This document shows, piece by piece, positions 31,093 through 40,301 of a DNA stretch of 64,000 bases; position 1 is the stretch's first letter, and every line of letters starts with the position of its first letter. Under the pieces are notes generated by a model. It saw only the letters and a program-made list of their open reading frames with translations. It made no database searches and had not been told where the DNA came from. The translations under genes and the position numbers were made by a program. The DNA is from Bradyrhizobium yuanmingense (lineage in GTDB: Bacteria > Pseudomonadota > Alphaproteobacteria > Rhizobiales > Xanthobacteraceae): NCBI RefSeq assembly GCF_029167105.1, contig NZ_JARFML010000010.1:124001-188000 (forward strand), given 5' to 3'.

Positions 31093-31561
31093 TTCGGTAT
31101 CCTGATCAACAAGGCTGCAGACGTACGCAATGTGCCGATGAACGAGGTCGCCTGGCAATTTCGGAATGCGACGCAGAAGGAGGCGAACATTCTCCTGTAG
31201 AACAAAGGCAGAGAATGAAGTTCTTGATGTGATCAAGTCTGAACATCGCGATCCACGACACCACGCACGGATTGAAACCAATGCTTGACCGCAGCGGATC
31301 GACCGATCCCTGCTGTGCTGGGGCGAACGAGATCTCATTTTTTCTGAGCGCCTGAATGGGAAAGAATTATCCAAGCCTGCGTGAATCTCTGAAATTGCCA
31401 GACCGGCCATCTCGCGCGATCTTGTGCGCTGCGGGAACGATGCTGCGTTCTAAGCATCGGAACCGCGAAAGACGGCGATGCTCGGTCTGGATGCGCTGAC
31501 CGGTTGTCGCGGGCGGCCAAGGTCAACGCCGGGCGCCGACGGTATGGAATGGGAGTCGCAG
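31093..31561. other. Divergent promoter region between sulfonate binding protein and metN-like genes
   Basis: About 470 bases without a gene. It contains a short inverted repeat GGATCG-AC-CGATCC (31296-31309) of unknown meaning. No SAM or other riboswitch pattern was recognised before the methionine transporter genes. Confidence 0.4.
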
Positions 31562-32677
31562 ATGAACGCGCATCAATCGCTCATGATCGCTCAGCCGATC
31601 GGCCCTGAGGAAGTGCGGTCGTATGGGCCGCAATCGGATGCTATGGTGCGCTTCGAGCGCATCTCTAAGATTTATCCGGCCTATCGCGACAAACCCGAAG
31701 TCCTCGCCTTGCAGGGCATAGACTTCGAGATCGCGCGCGGCTCGATCACCGGAGTGATTGGGCGCTCCGGTGCCGGCAAGTCGAGCCTGGTTCGTCTCAT
31801 CAACGGGCTGGAGAAGCCGACCACGGGCCGTGTCGTCGTCGACAATAGCGACATTTCGGCGCTCACAGGGCGCGATTTGCGGCTGGCACAACGGTCGATC
31901 GGGATGATCTTCCAACATTTTAATTTGCTGTCGTCGCGCACTGCGGCCGACAACATCGCGCTACCGCTGGAGATCGCCGGCTGGTCGAAGGCCGATATCA
32001 GGACACGCGTGAGCGAACTGCTCTCGTTGGTTGGCATTGCTGACAAGCACGACCGCTATCCATCAGAACTTTCCGGCGGCCAGAAGCAACGCGTCGGCAT
32101 TGCTCGGGCGCTGGCGACGCGGCCGAGCGTTCTATTGTCGGACGAGGCGACTTCGGCGCTGGACCCGCAGACCACGCGCGCCATTCTCGATTTGCTCGCG
32201 AATATCAACCGCGAGCTCGGGGTGACCATCGTGTTGATCACCCATGAAATGTCCGTGGTGCGTCAGCTCGCCAAGGAAGTCGTGGTGCTCGATGCCGGCC
32301 ACGTCGTCGAAAGCGGCCATGTCGCGGACATCTTCACGCATCCCAAACATCCAATTACGCAGTCGTTTATCGCCGAAGTGACTGGCGACAGCTTGCCAGT
32401 TTCGCTGGCCAGCCGGCTCGTGCAAGAGCCCGGCGGTCAAACCGTGATCCGCCTCCAGGTACGCGGGGCAGGGGTTGGCGACACGTTGATCGCGCGGCTG
32501 GCCCGCGAGGTCGGCCTCGACGTATCGCTGCTCTCGGCGCGTATCGACGAGATTGGCGGCCAGCATGTGGGTACGCTTGTGCTCGGAATTCCCGGGGGCG
32601 AGATCGTGGCTACGCGCTCAATGGCGTGGCTCTCTCAACATCAAGTCTCGGCGGAGCGTCTCGGCTATGTCGCCTGA
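31562..32677 (+). CDS. metN: Methionine-type ABC transporter ATP-binding protein
   Basis: 371 residues from ATG 31562 with GGGAG upstream. Walker A (GRSGAGKSS), signature LSGGQKQR, Walker B (LLSDEATSALD, the Ser-Asp form typical of MetN) and the His loop ITHEM are followed by a C-terminal NIL domain (ARLAREVGLDVSLLSARID...VGTLVLGI), which senses bound methionine and closes the transporter in E. coli MetNI. The gene overlaps the permease gene at 32667, and a MetQ-like binding-protein gene follows, giving a complete importer for methionine or related sulfur compounds. In-frame starts further upstream lack a ribosome site. Confidence 0.93.
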   Translation: MNAHQSLMIAQPIGPEEVRSYGPQSDAMVRFERISKIYPAYRDKPEVLALQGIDFEIARGSITGVIGRSGAGKSSLVRLINGLEKPTTGRVVVDNSDISALTGRDLRLAQRSIGMIFQHFNLLSSRTAADNIALPLEIAGWSKADIRTRVSELLSLVGIADKHDRYPSELSGGQKQRVGIARALATRPSVLLSDEATSALDPQTTRAILDLLANINRELGVTIVLITHEMSVVRQLAKEVVVLDAGHVVESGHVADIFTHPKHPITQSFIAEVTGDSLPVSLASRLVQEPGGQTVIRLQVRGAGVGDTLIARLAREVGLDVSLLSARIDEIGGQHVGTLVLGIPGGEIVATRSMAWLSQHQVSAERLGYVA

Positions 32678-33332
32678 ACTCATCAATCTGATCATCCAGG
32701 CCACTGGAGAGAGCTTGTACATGGTCGGCATCGCGGCGCTGCTCGGCACCGCCTTCGGCCTGCCGCTCGGCGTGTTCCTCGCCACCAGCCGCAACGGCGA
32801 ACTGTTTTCGGCTCCCCTCATCAATCGCGTGCTTGGCATCATCGTCAATGCGACGCGTTCGACGCCCTTCATCATCCTGGTCGTTGCCATCATCCCGTTC
32901 ACGCGATTGATCGCCGGCACTTCGATCGGTTCGACCGCTGCTATCGTACCGCTGGTGATCGCGGCGACGCCGTTCATCGCGCGCCTGGTCGAGGCTGCGA
33001 TCCGCGAGGTCGACGGCGGCCTGATCGAGACGGCGTCCTCATTCGGCGCTTTGCCGATCCAGATCGTCTTCAAGGTGCTGATCCCCGAAGCGCTGCCCGG
33101 CCTGTTGCTGGCGCTGACCCTGGCGGTCGTCAGCCTGCTCGGCTATTCAGCCATGGTCGGCGCGGTCGGCGGTGGCGGGCTCGGCGATCTCGGCATCCGT
33201 TATGGCTATCAGCGCTTCATGCCGGAGATGATGTTGGCCGTCGTCGTCGTGCTGATCGCCTTGGTGCAGCTCGTACAAAGCGCAGGCGAATATCTGGCGC
33301 GCCGGGTAAACCGTCGGCTGAGGCACCGCTGA
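32667..33332 (+). CDS. metI: Methionine-type ABC transporter permease
   Basis: 221 residues, standard MetI size, starting with MSPELINLIIQATGESLYMVGIAALLGTAFGLPLG. The ATPase-coupling loop reads IETASSFGALPIQIVFKVLIPEALPGL and the C-terminal segments GYSAMVGAVGGGGLGDLGIRYGYQRF are characteristic of MetI. The start codon overlaps the end of metN, so the two subunits are translationally coupled. A longer in-frame start (32553) lies inside metN and is unlikely. Confidence 0.93.
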   Translation: MSPELINLIIQATGESLYMVGIAALLGTAFGLPLGVFLATSRNGELFSAPLINRVLGIIVNATRSTPFIILVVAIIPFTRLIAGTSIGSTAAIVPLVIAATPFIARLVEAAIREVDGGLIETASSFGALPIQIVFKVLIPEALPGLLLALTLAVVSLLGYSAMVGAVGGGGLGDLGIRYGYQRFMPEMMLAVVVVLIALVQLVQSAGEYLARRVNRRLRHR

Positions 33333-33361
33333 TCCAAGCTTTCAAGAAACTGGAGACAACC

Positions 33362-34135
33362 ATGCGCATTATCGCAATACTTGCGGCGACAACCCTGCTT
33401 GCAACGACGGCGACGGCCGAGACGATCCGCGTCGGCGTGACCGCCGGTCCTCATGCCGAGATCATGGACGTCGTGAAGAAGGTTGGCGCCGATCGCGGGC
33501 TCGATATCAAGGTGGTCGAGTTCACCGATTATGTGATCCCGAACCAGGCGTTGGCGCTCAAGGACCTCGAAGCCAATTCATTCCAGCACGAGCCGTATCT
33601 GAAGAACCAAATCTCCAAGACCGGTTGGAAGCTGGTCAAGGTCGCCACCACAATCGCCTCGCCGCAGGGTGTCTACTCGCAGAAGTACAAGAAACTCGCT
33701 GATCTGCCAGAAGGCGCCCGCGTCGCGATCGCAAACGATCCGTCCAACGGCGCCCGCGGCCTGATGATCCTAGCGTTGCACGGCGTGATCAAGCTGAAGG
33801 ATCCGAACAACGTTGCCTCGACCCTTACCGACATCACCGACAACCCGAAAAAGCTTCGCTTTGTCGAACTCGACGCCGCCCAGCTTCCGCGCGCTCTGCA
33901 AGATGTCGATCTCGTGTCGATCAACAACAACTACGCGGTGCAGGCGGGCCTTAATCCAGCGGTCGATGCGATTGCGCGAGAGAGCGCGGAAGGCCCGTGG
34001 GTCAATATTCTGGCGTTCCGCGAGGAGGACAAGGAAAAGCCGTGGGTCAAGCAGCTCATCGACGCATACCGTTCAGCTCCTGTGAAGGAGTTTCTGGACA
34101 AGCGTTTCAAGGGCACTTACATCGCTACGTGGTAA
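33362..34135 (+). CDS. metQ: MetQ/NlpA-family substrate-binding protein
   Basis: 257 residues with a Sec signal (RIIAILAATTLLATTATAETI, cleaved near residue 20) and no lipobox Cys, so it is periplasmic rather than lipid-anchored. The mature protein has the MetQ pattern: RVGVTAGPHAEIMDVVKK, VIPNQALALKDLEANSFQHEPYLKNQ, GVYSQKYKKLADLPEGARVAIANDPSN and VDLVSINNNYAVQAGL. It follows metI by 29 bp. The ligand could be methionine, a methionine derivative or another thioether; MetQ homologues differ in this. Confidence 0.92.
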   Translation: MRIIAILAATTLLATTATAETIRVGVTAGPHAEIMDVVKKVGADRGLDIKVVEFTDYVIPNQALALKDLEANSFQHEPYLKNQISKTGWKLVKVATTIASPQGVYSQKYKKLADLPEGARVAIANDPSNGARGLMILALHGVIKLKDPNNVASTLTDITDNPKKLRFVELDAAQLPRALQDVDLVSINNNYAVQAGLNPAVDAIARESAEGPWVNILAFREEDKEKPWVKQLIDAYRSAPVKEFLDKRFKGTYIATW

Positions 34136-34167
34136 GGTCGTCGCACGGGATTACAAGATTGGGATAA

Positions 34168-35583
34168 CTATCTTGCCGGTTCCGCCGGCCGTGCGATGGT
34201 CCTCGATACAGGTTCCTTGATCCGGTAGGCCGATCCAGGATGTGTATCGCGGAGCCGTGAACCGCCTCCCGGGAACAGCTTTTCGCGCAGCGTGCCCTCG
34301 CGGTAGGCGGTCTTATAGACGCCGCGCGATTGCAGCTCCGGCACCACGAGGTCGACGAAGGCGTTCAGCGATTCCGGCGCGACCAGGCGGAACAGGTTGA
34401 AGCCGTCGACGTCGGTCTCGTCCGCCCAGGCTATCAGCTCGTCGGCGACGTCCTGTGGCGAGCCGACCACGAAGGGCGACCGTGCGCCGGCCCGGCTCAA
34501 TTTGGCGAGGTCGCCGACATTGACCGGCCGTTCGCTTCGCACCGTGAAATTCTCGACCATCGACTGGATGGCGTTGCTCTCGACATATTCGATCGGCTGG
34601 TCGGGCCTGTAGGTCGAGAAGTCGATGCCGGTCCAGCCCGACAACAGCGCGAGCTGGCCGGTCTGGTCGACATGCCGCGCGTAGTCTTCCAGAAGGTCAT
34701 TGGCCTCGGCTCGGGTCGGCGCCACGATCACGGTCGCGCCGGCGAACAGGCGGATGTCATAGGGATCGCGGCCAAAGGCCTTGGCGGCCTCTCGGATCTC
34801 CCGGACAGCGCGGGCGAGGATCGGCTTGGTCTGGCCATTGAGAAAGATCGCTTCGGAGTGTTGGGCCGCAAAGGCGCGGCCACGTTTGGAGGTGCCGGCC
34901 TGGTACAGCAGCGGCGTCCGCTGCGGCGACGGCTCGGCGAGATGGATCCCGTCAACCTTGAAATAGGGGCCGTCATGCCGCACCCGATGCAGTTTTGCGG
35001 GATCGGTGAAGATGCGACTGGCGCGGTCGCGGCAAACCGCGTCGTCCTCCCAGCTTCCCTCCCATAGCTTATAGGCGGCGGTGAGAAAATCCTCGGCCGC
35101 ATCATAGCGGTCGTCATGCGCGCGGCCGGCCGGAAGGCCCATGCCGCGCGCGCCGCTATCGAGATAGCCTGTGACGATGTTCCAGCCGATCCTGCCCTTG
35201 GTGAGATGGTCGAGCGTCGAGAACGTGCGGGCGAGCTGATAGGGATGCTCGAAGGTCAGGTTCGACGTGATGCCGAAGCCGAGATGCTTGGTGACGAGCG
35301 CCATAGCGGATACCAGGAGCGTCGGGTCTGCGTTGGGGAGCTGGACCGCATGCCGCGCGGCAGCCTCGGCATTTCCGCCAAAGACGTCGTACACGCCGAA
35401 CACGTCGGCAAGGAAAATGCCGTCGAGCAGTCCGCGTTCCGCGGTTCTGGCGTAGTCGATCCAATAATCGAGCGTGTTGTAATCGATTGACGCATCACGC
35501 GGATGCGACCACAAGCCCGCCCAATTGTGGCTCGGTGCGGTCATGTTGAAAGCGTTGAAGCGCAGTTCGCGCGGTCTCGTCAT
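34168..35583 (-). CDS. LLM-class monooxygenase, NtaA/SnaA/DszA family (second member)
   Basis: 471 residues. N-terminal RELRFNAFNMTAPSHNWAGLWSHPRD and YNTLDYWIDYARTAERGLLDGIFLADVFG, the barrel segments SALVTKHLGFGITSNLTFEHPYQLARTFSTLDHL and TKGRIGWNIVTGYLDSGARG, and FKVDGIHLAEPSPQRTPLLYQAGTS all belong to the DszA/NtaA group. The enzyme would use FMNH2 to cleave a C-S or C-N bond. It is convergent with metQ and divergent from the O-acetylhomoserine sulfhydrylase gene; the promoter region between them contains a 9-bp-arm inverted repeat at 35656-35689. Confidence 0.9.
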   Translation of the reverse strand: MTRPRELRFNAFNMTAPSHNWAGLWSHPRDASIDYNTLDYWIDYARTAERGLLDGIFLADVFGVYDVFGGNAEAAARHAVQLPNADPTLLVSAMALVTKHLGFGITSNLTFEHPYQLARTFSTLDHLTKGRIGWNIVTGYLDSGARGMGLPAGRAHDDRYDAAEDFLTAAYKLWEGSWEDDAVCRDRASRIFTDPAKLHRVRHDGPYFKVDGIHLAEPSPQRTPLLYQAGTSKRGRAFAAQHSEAIFLNGQTKPILARAVREIREAAKAFGRDPYDIRLFAGATVIVAPTRAEANDLLEDYARHVDQTGQLALLSGWTGIDFSTYRPDQPIEYVESNAIQSMVENFTVRSERPVNVGDLAKLSRAGARSPFVVGSPQDVADELIAWADETDVDGFNLFRLVAPESLNAFVDLVVPELQSRGVYKTAYREGTLREKLFPGGGSRLRDTHPGSAYRIKEPVSRTIARPAEPAR

Positions 35584-35655
35584 GGTCTAGCCCGATCGTG
35601 CATCGCAGAGCCGATCCGCTCTGCGCGATCATTTTTAGCATCTTGCGCCAGCGAG

Positions 35656-35689
35656 TTTGTTTCCAATTCGGCGAACGCGCGGAAACAAA
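35656..35689. promoter_or_regulatory. Inverted repeat in the divergent DszA-like/metY promoter region
   Basis: TTTGTTTCC (35656-35664) and GGAAACAAA (35681-35689) are perfect inverted arms 16 bases apart. The position between two sulfur-metabolism genes and the length suit a LysR-type or dimeric regulator site; a structural hairpin is also possible. Confidence 0.45.
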
Positions 35690-35837
35690 AGCGTTGCGAT
35701 GCCACGATGATGCAGCACGCGTATCGCTATTTTCCTGGAGCGCTCGACAGCCGCAAAATCCGACCGCATCATTTTCGCCGACAAGCACCGCTTGCCGCGC
35801 AAGTTTGCGCGCTCTCGAAATGAAAAGGGAATTGCAG

Positions 35838-37157
35838 ATGGCGTTGGAGACCCGGAACTTCGAGACGCTCGCATTGCATGGTGGATCGTACCGCACCGAC
35901 CCTGCCACGGGTGCAGTCGCGGTTCCGATCTATCAGACGACGTCGTTCCAGTTCGAGAACACCGATCATGCCTCGCGGCTGTTCGCGCTGGAGCAGCTCG
36001 GTCCGATCTACACGCGTATTGGCAATCCAACCCAGCAGGCCTTCGAGGATCGGCTTGCTGCGCTCGAGGGCGGGGCGGCGGCCCTCGCGGTTGCCTCCGG
36101 ACAGACGGCGTCCGCCTTCGCGATCTTCAACATCGCGCAGACTGGCGACAATATCGTGTCCTCGACGGACCTTTACGGCGGCACTTGGACGCTGCTGTCG
36201 CAGACCCTCAAGCAATTCGGCATCGAGGTGCGCTTCGTCGATCCCTCCGATCCCGAGAACTTCCGCCGCGCGACCGATGCGAAGACGCGAGCCTATTTCG
36301 GCGAGACGCTTCCGAATCCCAAGCTGAACGTATTCCCGATCAAGGAGGTCGCCGATATCGGCCGCTCGCTCGGCGTGCCGCTGATCCTCGACAACACGGC
36401 ATCGCCGTTAATCGCGCGGCCGTTCGAGCATGGCGCTGCGGTGGTGGTCTATTCGACCACGAAGTATATCGGCGGCCATGGCACCGCGATCGGCGGCGCC
36501 ATCGTCGACGGCGGCAATTTCGACTGGGCCGCGCATGCGGAGCGCTTCCCGCTGCTCAACAAGCCCGATGAAGCCTATCATGGCGCGATCTGGACCGAGG
36601 CTGCGAAGCCGCTCGGCCCGATCGCCTACATCCTGCGCGCTCGCGTCAAGCTGTTGCGCGACCTCGGCGCATCGATCGCGCCGCAGAACGCCTTCCAGTT
36701 CATCCAGGGCATCGAGACCCTGCCGCTGCGTATCCGTCAGCACAACGAAAATGCGGTAAAGGTCGCGAATTTCCTCGCCAAGCATCCATCGGTGTCGAAC
36801 GTGATTTTCCCCGGCCTGCAGACCGGAGAGAACCGGCGCCGGGCGGAGACCTATCTGAAGGGCGGCTTCGGCGGGCTGGTCGGCTTCGAGTTGAAGGGGG
36901 GCGTCGAAGCCGGGCGGCGGTTCATTGACGCGCTGAAGCTGTTCTATCATGTCGCCAATATCGGCGACGCTCGTTCGCTCGCCATTCATCCGGCATCGAC
37001 GACGCATCAGCAGCTCACTCCGGCCGAGCAGCTCGCCGCCGGCGTGACCCCCGGCTATGTCCGCCTGTCGGTCGGCATCGAGCATCCCGACGACATCCTG
37101 GCCGATCTCGGGCAGGCGCTGGCGCAGGCCGACGCCGGCACACGCAAGGCCGCGTGA
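35838..37157 (+). CDS. metY: O-acetylhomoserine sulfhydrylase (Cys/Met metabolism PLP enzyme)
   Basis: 439 residues from ATG 35838 after AAGGGA. It starts RNFETLALHGGSY, then PIYQTTSFQFENTDHA, LEGGAAALAVASGQTA and the PLP lysine in VVYSTTKYIGGHG (Lys209), with the long insert HAERFPLLNKPDEAYHG that is typical of MetY. It joins sulfide or methanethiol to O-acetylhomoserine, forming homocysteine or methionine. In this island it would fix sulfide or thiols freed by the monooxygenases. The MetQ-like gene at 37193 follows after 35 bp. Confidence 0.92.
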   Translation: MALETRNFETLALHGGSYRTDPATGAVAVPIYQTTSFQFENTDHASRLFALEQLGPIYTRIGNPTQQAFEDRLAALEGGAAALAVASGQTASAFAIFNIAQTGDNIVSSTDLYGGTWTLLSQTLKQFGIEVRFVDPSDPENFRRATDAKTRAYFGETLPNPKLNVFPIKEVADIGRSLGVPLILDNTASPLIARPFEHGAAVVVYSTTKYIGGHGTAIGGAIVDGGNFDWAAHAERFPLLNKPDEAYHGAIWTEAAKPLGPIAYILRARVKLLRDLGASIAPQNAFQFIQGIETLPLRIRQHNENAVKVANFLAKHPSVSNVIFPGLQTGENRRRAETYLKGGFGGLVGFELKGGVEAGRRFIDALKLFYHVANIGDARSLAIHPASTTHQQLTPAEQLAAGVTPGYVRLSVGIEHPDDILADLGQALAQADAGTRKAA

Positions 37158-37192
37158 GACGCATCAACTGATTTGCAATGGGAATTGAGGAC

Positions 37193-37990
37193 ATGAAAGT
37201 ACTTCGTCGTACCGCTCAGGCAGCAGGTCTCTGGCTCGCATTCATGGCAGCCGCCCTTGCCAGCGAACCGCTGAAGATTGCGACCAGCGCCGGCCCGGTT
37301 GCCCAATTGGCGTCCTTTGCCGCCAAGCTCGCCAAGGAGAAGGGGCAGGACGTCAAGATCGTCGAGCTGTCGGACTGGGTGGCGTTGAACGAGGTCGTGA
37401 ACAGCGGCGAGGTCGATGCCAATCTGTTCCAGCATGCGACTTATCTTGCTCTTCAGAACAAGCAGCGCGGCTTCAATCTGGTGCAGGTCGATAAGGTCGG
37501 CGTGATTGCGCCTGTCGGCCTGTTCTCGAAGAAGATCAAGAAGCTCGACGAGATCAAGTCGGGCGACAGCGTCGCTATTCCAAACGAGCCGCTCAACGGT
37601 GCCCGCGGTTTGATCCTGCTGGAACGGGCTGGGCTGATCAAGCTTGCGCCCGGCAAGGGCTTTTCGGTCAGCAAGTTCGACATCATCGAGAATCCAAAGA
37701 ACCTCAAGATCGTCGAGCTCGACCCCGCCCAGACCTATCGGTCGCTGGACGACGTAACGCTGGCGCTCGTCAACATCACTTACCTCATTCCGGCCGGCGG
37801 CGATCCGAAGTCCGCCCTGATCATCGATCGCACCGCTGACGATGGCCTCGTGCTTCGCTTCACGGCCCGGCCCGACAAGAAGGACGATCCGCGCCTGAAG
37901 GCCTTCATCCAGGTGTTCAACTCGCCGGAGGTGAAGCAATTCATCGAGGAGAAGATCCCGGCGTTCATTCCGGCGGGGTTCAGCAGCTAG
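37193..37990 (+). CDS. metQ-like: Second MetQ/NlpA-family substrate-binding protein (no transporter partners adjacent)
   Basis: 265 residues from ATG 37193, which has TTGAGG 5-9 bases upstream. A Sec signal (VLRRTAQAAGLWLAFMAAALA) precedes the mature start SEPLKIATSAGPVAQLA. The VVNSGEVDANLFQHATYLALQNKQRGF segment is a clear MetQ pattern. It is only moderately similar to the MetQ at 33362 and has no own ATPase or permease, so it may widen the ligand range of MetNI. It is placed directly after the sulfhydrylase gene, pointing to a thioether or methionine-like ligand. Confidence 0.88.
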   Translation: MKVLRRTAQAAGLWLAFMAAALASEPLKIATSAGPVAQLASFAAKLAKEKGQDVKIVELSDWVALNEVVNSGEVDANLFQHATYLALQNKQRGFNLVQVDKVGVIAPVGLFSKKIKKLDEIKSGDSVAIPNEPLNGARGLILLERAGLIKLAPGKGFSVSKFDIIENPKNLKIVELDPAQTYRSLDDVTLALVNITYLIPAGGDPKSALIIDRTADDGLVLRFTARPDKKDDPRLKAFIQVFNSPEVKQFIEEKIPAFIPAGFSS

Positions 37991-38015
37991 CGTACCTTCG
38001 AGGAACAGCTTTGGC

Positions 38016-38267
38016 ATGATCTATGTCGTCGACGTGAATCAGATGAGCTTTGCCTTCGTGGCCGGTAGTGAGAGCCACGCTTCGGAGATCGTGAGATCGC
38101 CGGCGTTTGTGCAGGCTCTGGGGCGCTTCTTCCTGAATCGACAAGGCTCCGGGTTTTCGAACCATCGCCCGCGTGCCGCAACCGTTCAGGAACTTGCTCT
38201 CTTCAACGACATGTCGTCCGAGTTCGCGGATGCCACGGCGGACGTCCTGGTTGCCCGCGTGGCGTAG
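38016..38267 (+). CDS. Small hypothetical protein
   Basis: 83 codons between the metQ-like and flavoprotein genes, same strand. The translation (MIYVVDVNQMSFAFVAGSESHASEIVRSPAFVQ...) has an N-terminal strand-helix look and a hydrophilic end. GAGGA lies 13 bases before the start, a little far. I do not recognise the family. Its position in a same-strand run of genes makes it more believable than other short frames nearby. Confidence 0.5.
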   Translation: MIYVVDVNQMSFAFVAGSESHASEIVRSPAFVQALGRFFLNRQGSGFSNHRPRAATVQELALFNDMSSEFADATADVLVARVA

Positions 38268-38328
38268 CTTTGCAGCGATTGCGCGTGGCGGCCGAAGGGT
38301 TGAGCAGAAATGAGGTTGGAGACGAGTG

Positions 38329-39957
38329 ATGACGAAGCCACCTGACCGTGCCGAGAAGCTGTCGAGTTCGGCAGGATCCGTCGTCTTCGACGCCGATGTG
38401 CTGGTGCTCGGTGGCGGTCCCGCGGGCACATGGGCCGCGATCAGCGCCGCCGAGCATGGTGCGCGTGTCGTGCTGGCGGACAAGGGGTTCTGCGGCACGT
38501 CAGGCGCGACTGCGGCAGCCGGCACCGGTGTCTGGTATGTCGACCCCTCTCCGGAGCGCCGCGAGGCCGCGATGGCCAGCCGTGAGAAGCTCGGTGGCCA
38601 CCTCCAGGACCGCCGCTGGATGGTGCGCGTGCTGGACCGGACCTACGTCCAGAGCAACCAGCTCGCCGAGTGGGGCTATCCTTATCCCGTCGATGACGAG
38701 GGCAAGCCGCAGCGCAATTCGCTCCAGGGCCCGGAATACATGCGGCTGATGCGCAAGCGGACCAAGCAGGCCGGGGTGACCATCCTCGATCATTCACCCG
38801 CGCTCGAGCTGCTGGTCGACGGCAACGGCGTGGTGGCGGGAGCTACGGGCTTGCGCCGCCAGAAGGGGGATCGCTGGGCGGTGAACGCCAAGGCCGTGGT
38901 GATCGCCACCGGCGGGTGCGCCTTTCTCAGCAAGACGCTCGGTTCGAACGTGCTGACCGGCGATGGCTATCTCCTCGCTGCGGAAGCGGGCGCGGAATTC
39001 ACCAGCATGGAGTTCTCCAACGCCTACGCGATCTCGCCGGCCTTCGGATCGGTGACCAAGACCTTGTTCTATGGCTGGGCGAGTTTCACCGACGAGCAAG
39101 GCAGCGTCATTCCCGGCGCGTCGTCGAAAGGCGGACGCTCCGTGATTGCGCGCGCGCTCCGTCAGGGTCCCGTGTACGCCCAGCTTGACCAGGCAGATGC
39201 CGAGACCCGGCGGCACATGCGCATGTCGCAGCCGAACTTCTTTCTCCCGTTCGACCGCACCGGTATCGATCCCTTCACGCAACGATTTGCGATCACGTTG
39301 CGCCTCGAGGGGACCGTTCGCGGCACGGGGGGCTTGCGGATCATCGACGACAATTGTGCGACCACGGTTCCGGGTCTGTACGCCGCAGGCGATGCCGCGA
39401 CGCGCGAACTGATCTGCGGCGGCTTCACCGGTGGCGGCAGCCACAACGCCGCTTGGGCGATGTCGTCAGGCTATTGGGCCGGTCAGGGTGCCGCAGAGTT
39501 CGCGCGCCAGCTGGGTACGACAAGCAGGCGCCAGTCCTTCCGGCGCGGCACTGTTGGTCTGCGCTCCGGCAATGCGCGGCCATTGCAGGGCGGCGCGCTC
39601 GCGCGGAGCGTTCAGGACGAGGTGTTCCCCTACGAGCTGAATTACTTCCGCGAGGCCGGGCGACTGGGTGGGGCGCTCCGTCGGCTGGATGCATTGTGGT
39701 CTGATGCCTCGGCTGCCGGTGCGCCGGACGAGCAGGAGCTGCTACGTGCACGCGAAGCGGCCGCCATGCTCGCGACCGCGCGTTGGATGTATCGCAGCGC
39801 GCTGGCGCGTCAGGAAAGCCGGGGCATGCACCGCCGCGACGACTACCCCGAACAGGACGACCGTTACCTCCATTTCGTGACGACCGGCGGGCTCGACGAC
39901 GTCTGGACATCGGCGCGCCCATTGGGGTCTAAGCAATATGCGGAGGCCGCGGAATGA
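38329..39957 (+). CDS. FAD-dependent flavoprotein of the fumarate reductase/succinate dehydrogenase/AprA superfamily
   Basis: 542 residues from ATG 38329 (GGAGACGAG upstream). The N-terminal FAD fold is clear (VLVLGGGPAGTWAAISAAEHGARVVLADKG), and the FAD-binding end reads TTVPGLYAAGDAATRELICGGFTGGGSHN. A C-terminal helical part (ESRGMHRRDDYPEQDDRYLHF) resembles the AprA/SdhA helical domain. The gene overlaps the following 2[4Fe-4S] ferredoxin gene (ATGA), exactly as in AprAB-type modules, so the two probably form a heterodimer. AprAB-like enzymes handle sulfite/APS; whether this one acts on sulfur or on another small organic substrate is unknown. A paralogous, frameshifted module lies at 43783. 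Confidence 0.88.
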   Translation: MTKPPDRAEKLSSSAGSVVFDADVLVLGGGPAGTWAAISAAEHGARVVLADKGFCGTSGATAAAGTGVWYVDPSPERREAAMASREKLGGHLQDRRWMVRVLDRTYVQSNQLAEWGYPYPVDDEGKPQRNSLQGPEYMRLMRKRTKQAGVTILDHSPALELLVDGNGVVAGATGLRRQKGDRWAVNAKAVVIATGGCAFLSKTLGSNVLTGDGYLLAAEAGAEFTSMEFSNAYAISPAFGSVTKTLFYGWASFTDEQGSVIPGASSKGGRSVIARALRQGPVYAQLDQADAETRRHMRMSQPNFFLPFDRTGIDPFTQRFAITLRLEGTVRGTGGLRIIDDNCATTVPGLYAAGDAATRELICGGFTGGGSHNAAWAMSSGYWAGQGAAEFARQLGTTSRRQSFRRGTVGLRSGNARPLQGGALARSVQDEVFPYELNYFREAGRLGGALRRLDALWSDASAAGAPDEQELLRAREAAAMLATARWMYRSALARQESRGMHRRDDYPEQDDRYLHFVTTGGLDDVWTSARPLGSKQYAEAAE

Positions 39958-40274
39958 TCGAGGTCATCGATGCCGAACGGTGCACGGCCTGCGACATCTG
40001 TGTGAACGTGTGCCCGACCAATGTCTTCGACAAGACGGACGGCATTCCCAGGATCGCGCGCCAGAGCGACTGCCAGACCTGCTTCCTGTGCGAGCTCTAT
40101 TGTCCCGAGGATGCGCTGTTCGTCTCGCCGTTCGCCGACGCGCCGCAGGCGGTCGACGTGGCCGCGTTGAAGGAGGCGACCCTGCTGGGCAGTTATCGGC
40201 GAGCGGTGGGCTGGGTCGAGGAGAGCCGGCACCTGCGAGCGGCCGATCGGAGCTATCGGCTGTTCGGCCATTGA
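39954..40274 (+). CDS. 2[4Fe-4S] ferredoxin partner of the flavoprotein
   Basis: 106 residues. Two complete cluster motifs are visible: Cys10-x2-Cys13-x2-Cys16-x3-Cys20-Pro and Cys40-x2-Cys43-x2-Cys46-x3-Cys50-Pro. The extended C-terminus (LLGSYRRAVGWVEESRHLRAAD) resembles the tail with which AprB holds its alpha subunit. The start codon is nested in the flavoprotein stop (ATGA). It should carry electrons to or from the FAD. Confidence 0.92.
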   Translation: MIEVIDAERCTACDICVNVCPTNVFDKTDGIPRIARQSDCQTCFLCELYCPEDALFVSPFADAPQAVDVAALKEATLLGSYRRAVGWVEESRHLRAADRSYRLFGH

Positions 40275-40301
40275 GATTCATGTCGCCTCTGGAGGCCTGC
40301 C

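Noticed and set aside
31296..31309. GGATCG-AC-CGATCC inverted repeat before metN
   Set aside because: Short, GC-balanced and without a second copy nearby; kept only as a note, not as an operator.
34157..34178. CAAGAT / ATCTTG hairpin between metQ and the DszA-like gene
   Set aside because: Six-base stem with a ten-base loop and no T-run; too weak to call a terminator.
35584..35837. SAM-II or similar riboswitch before the sulfhydrylase gene
   Set aside because: The conserved pseudoknot core and stems are not visible; only an inverted repeat is present.
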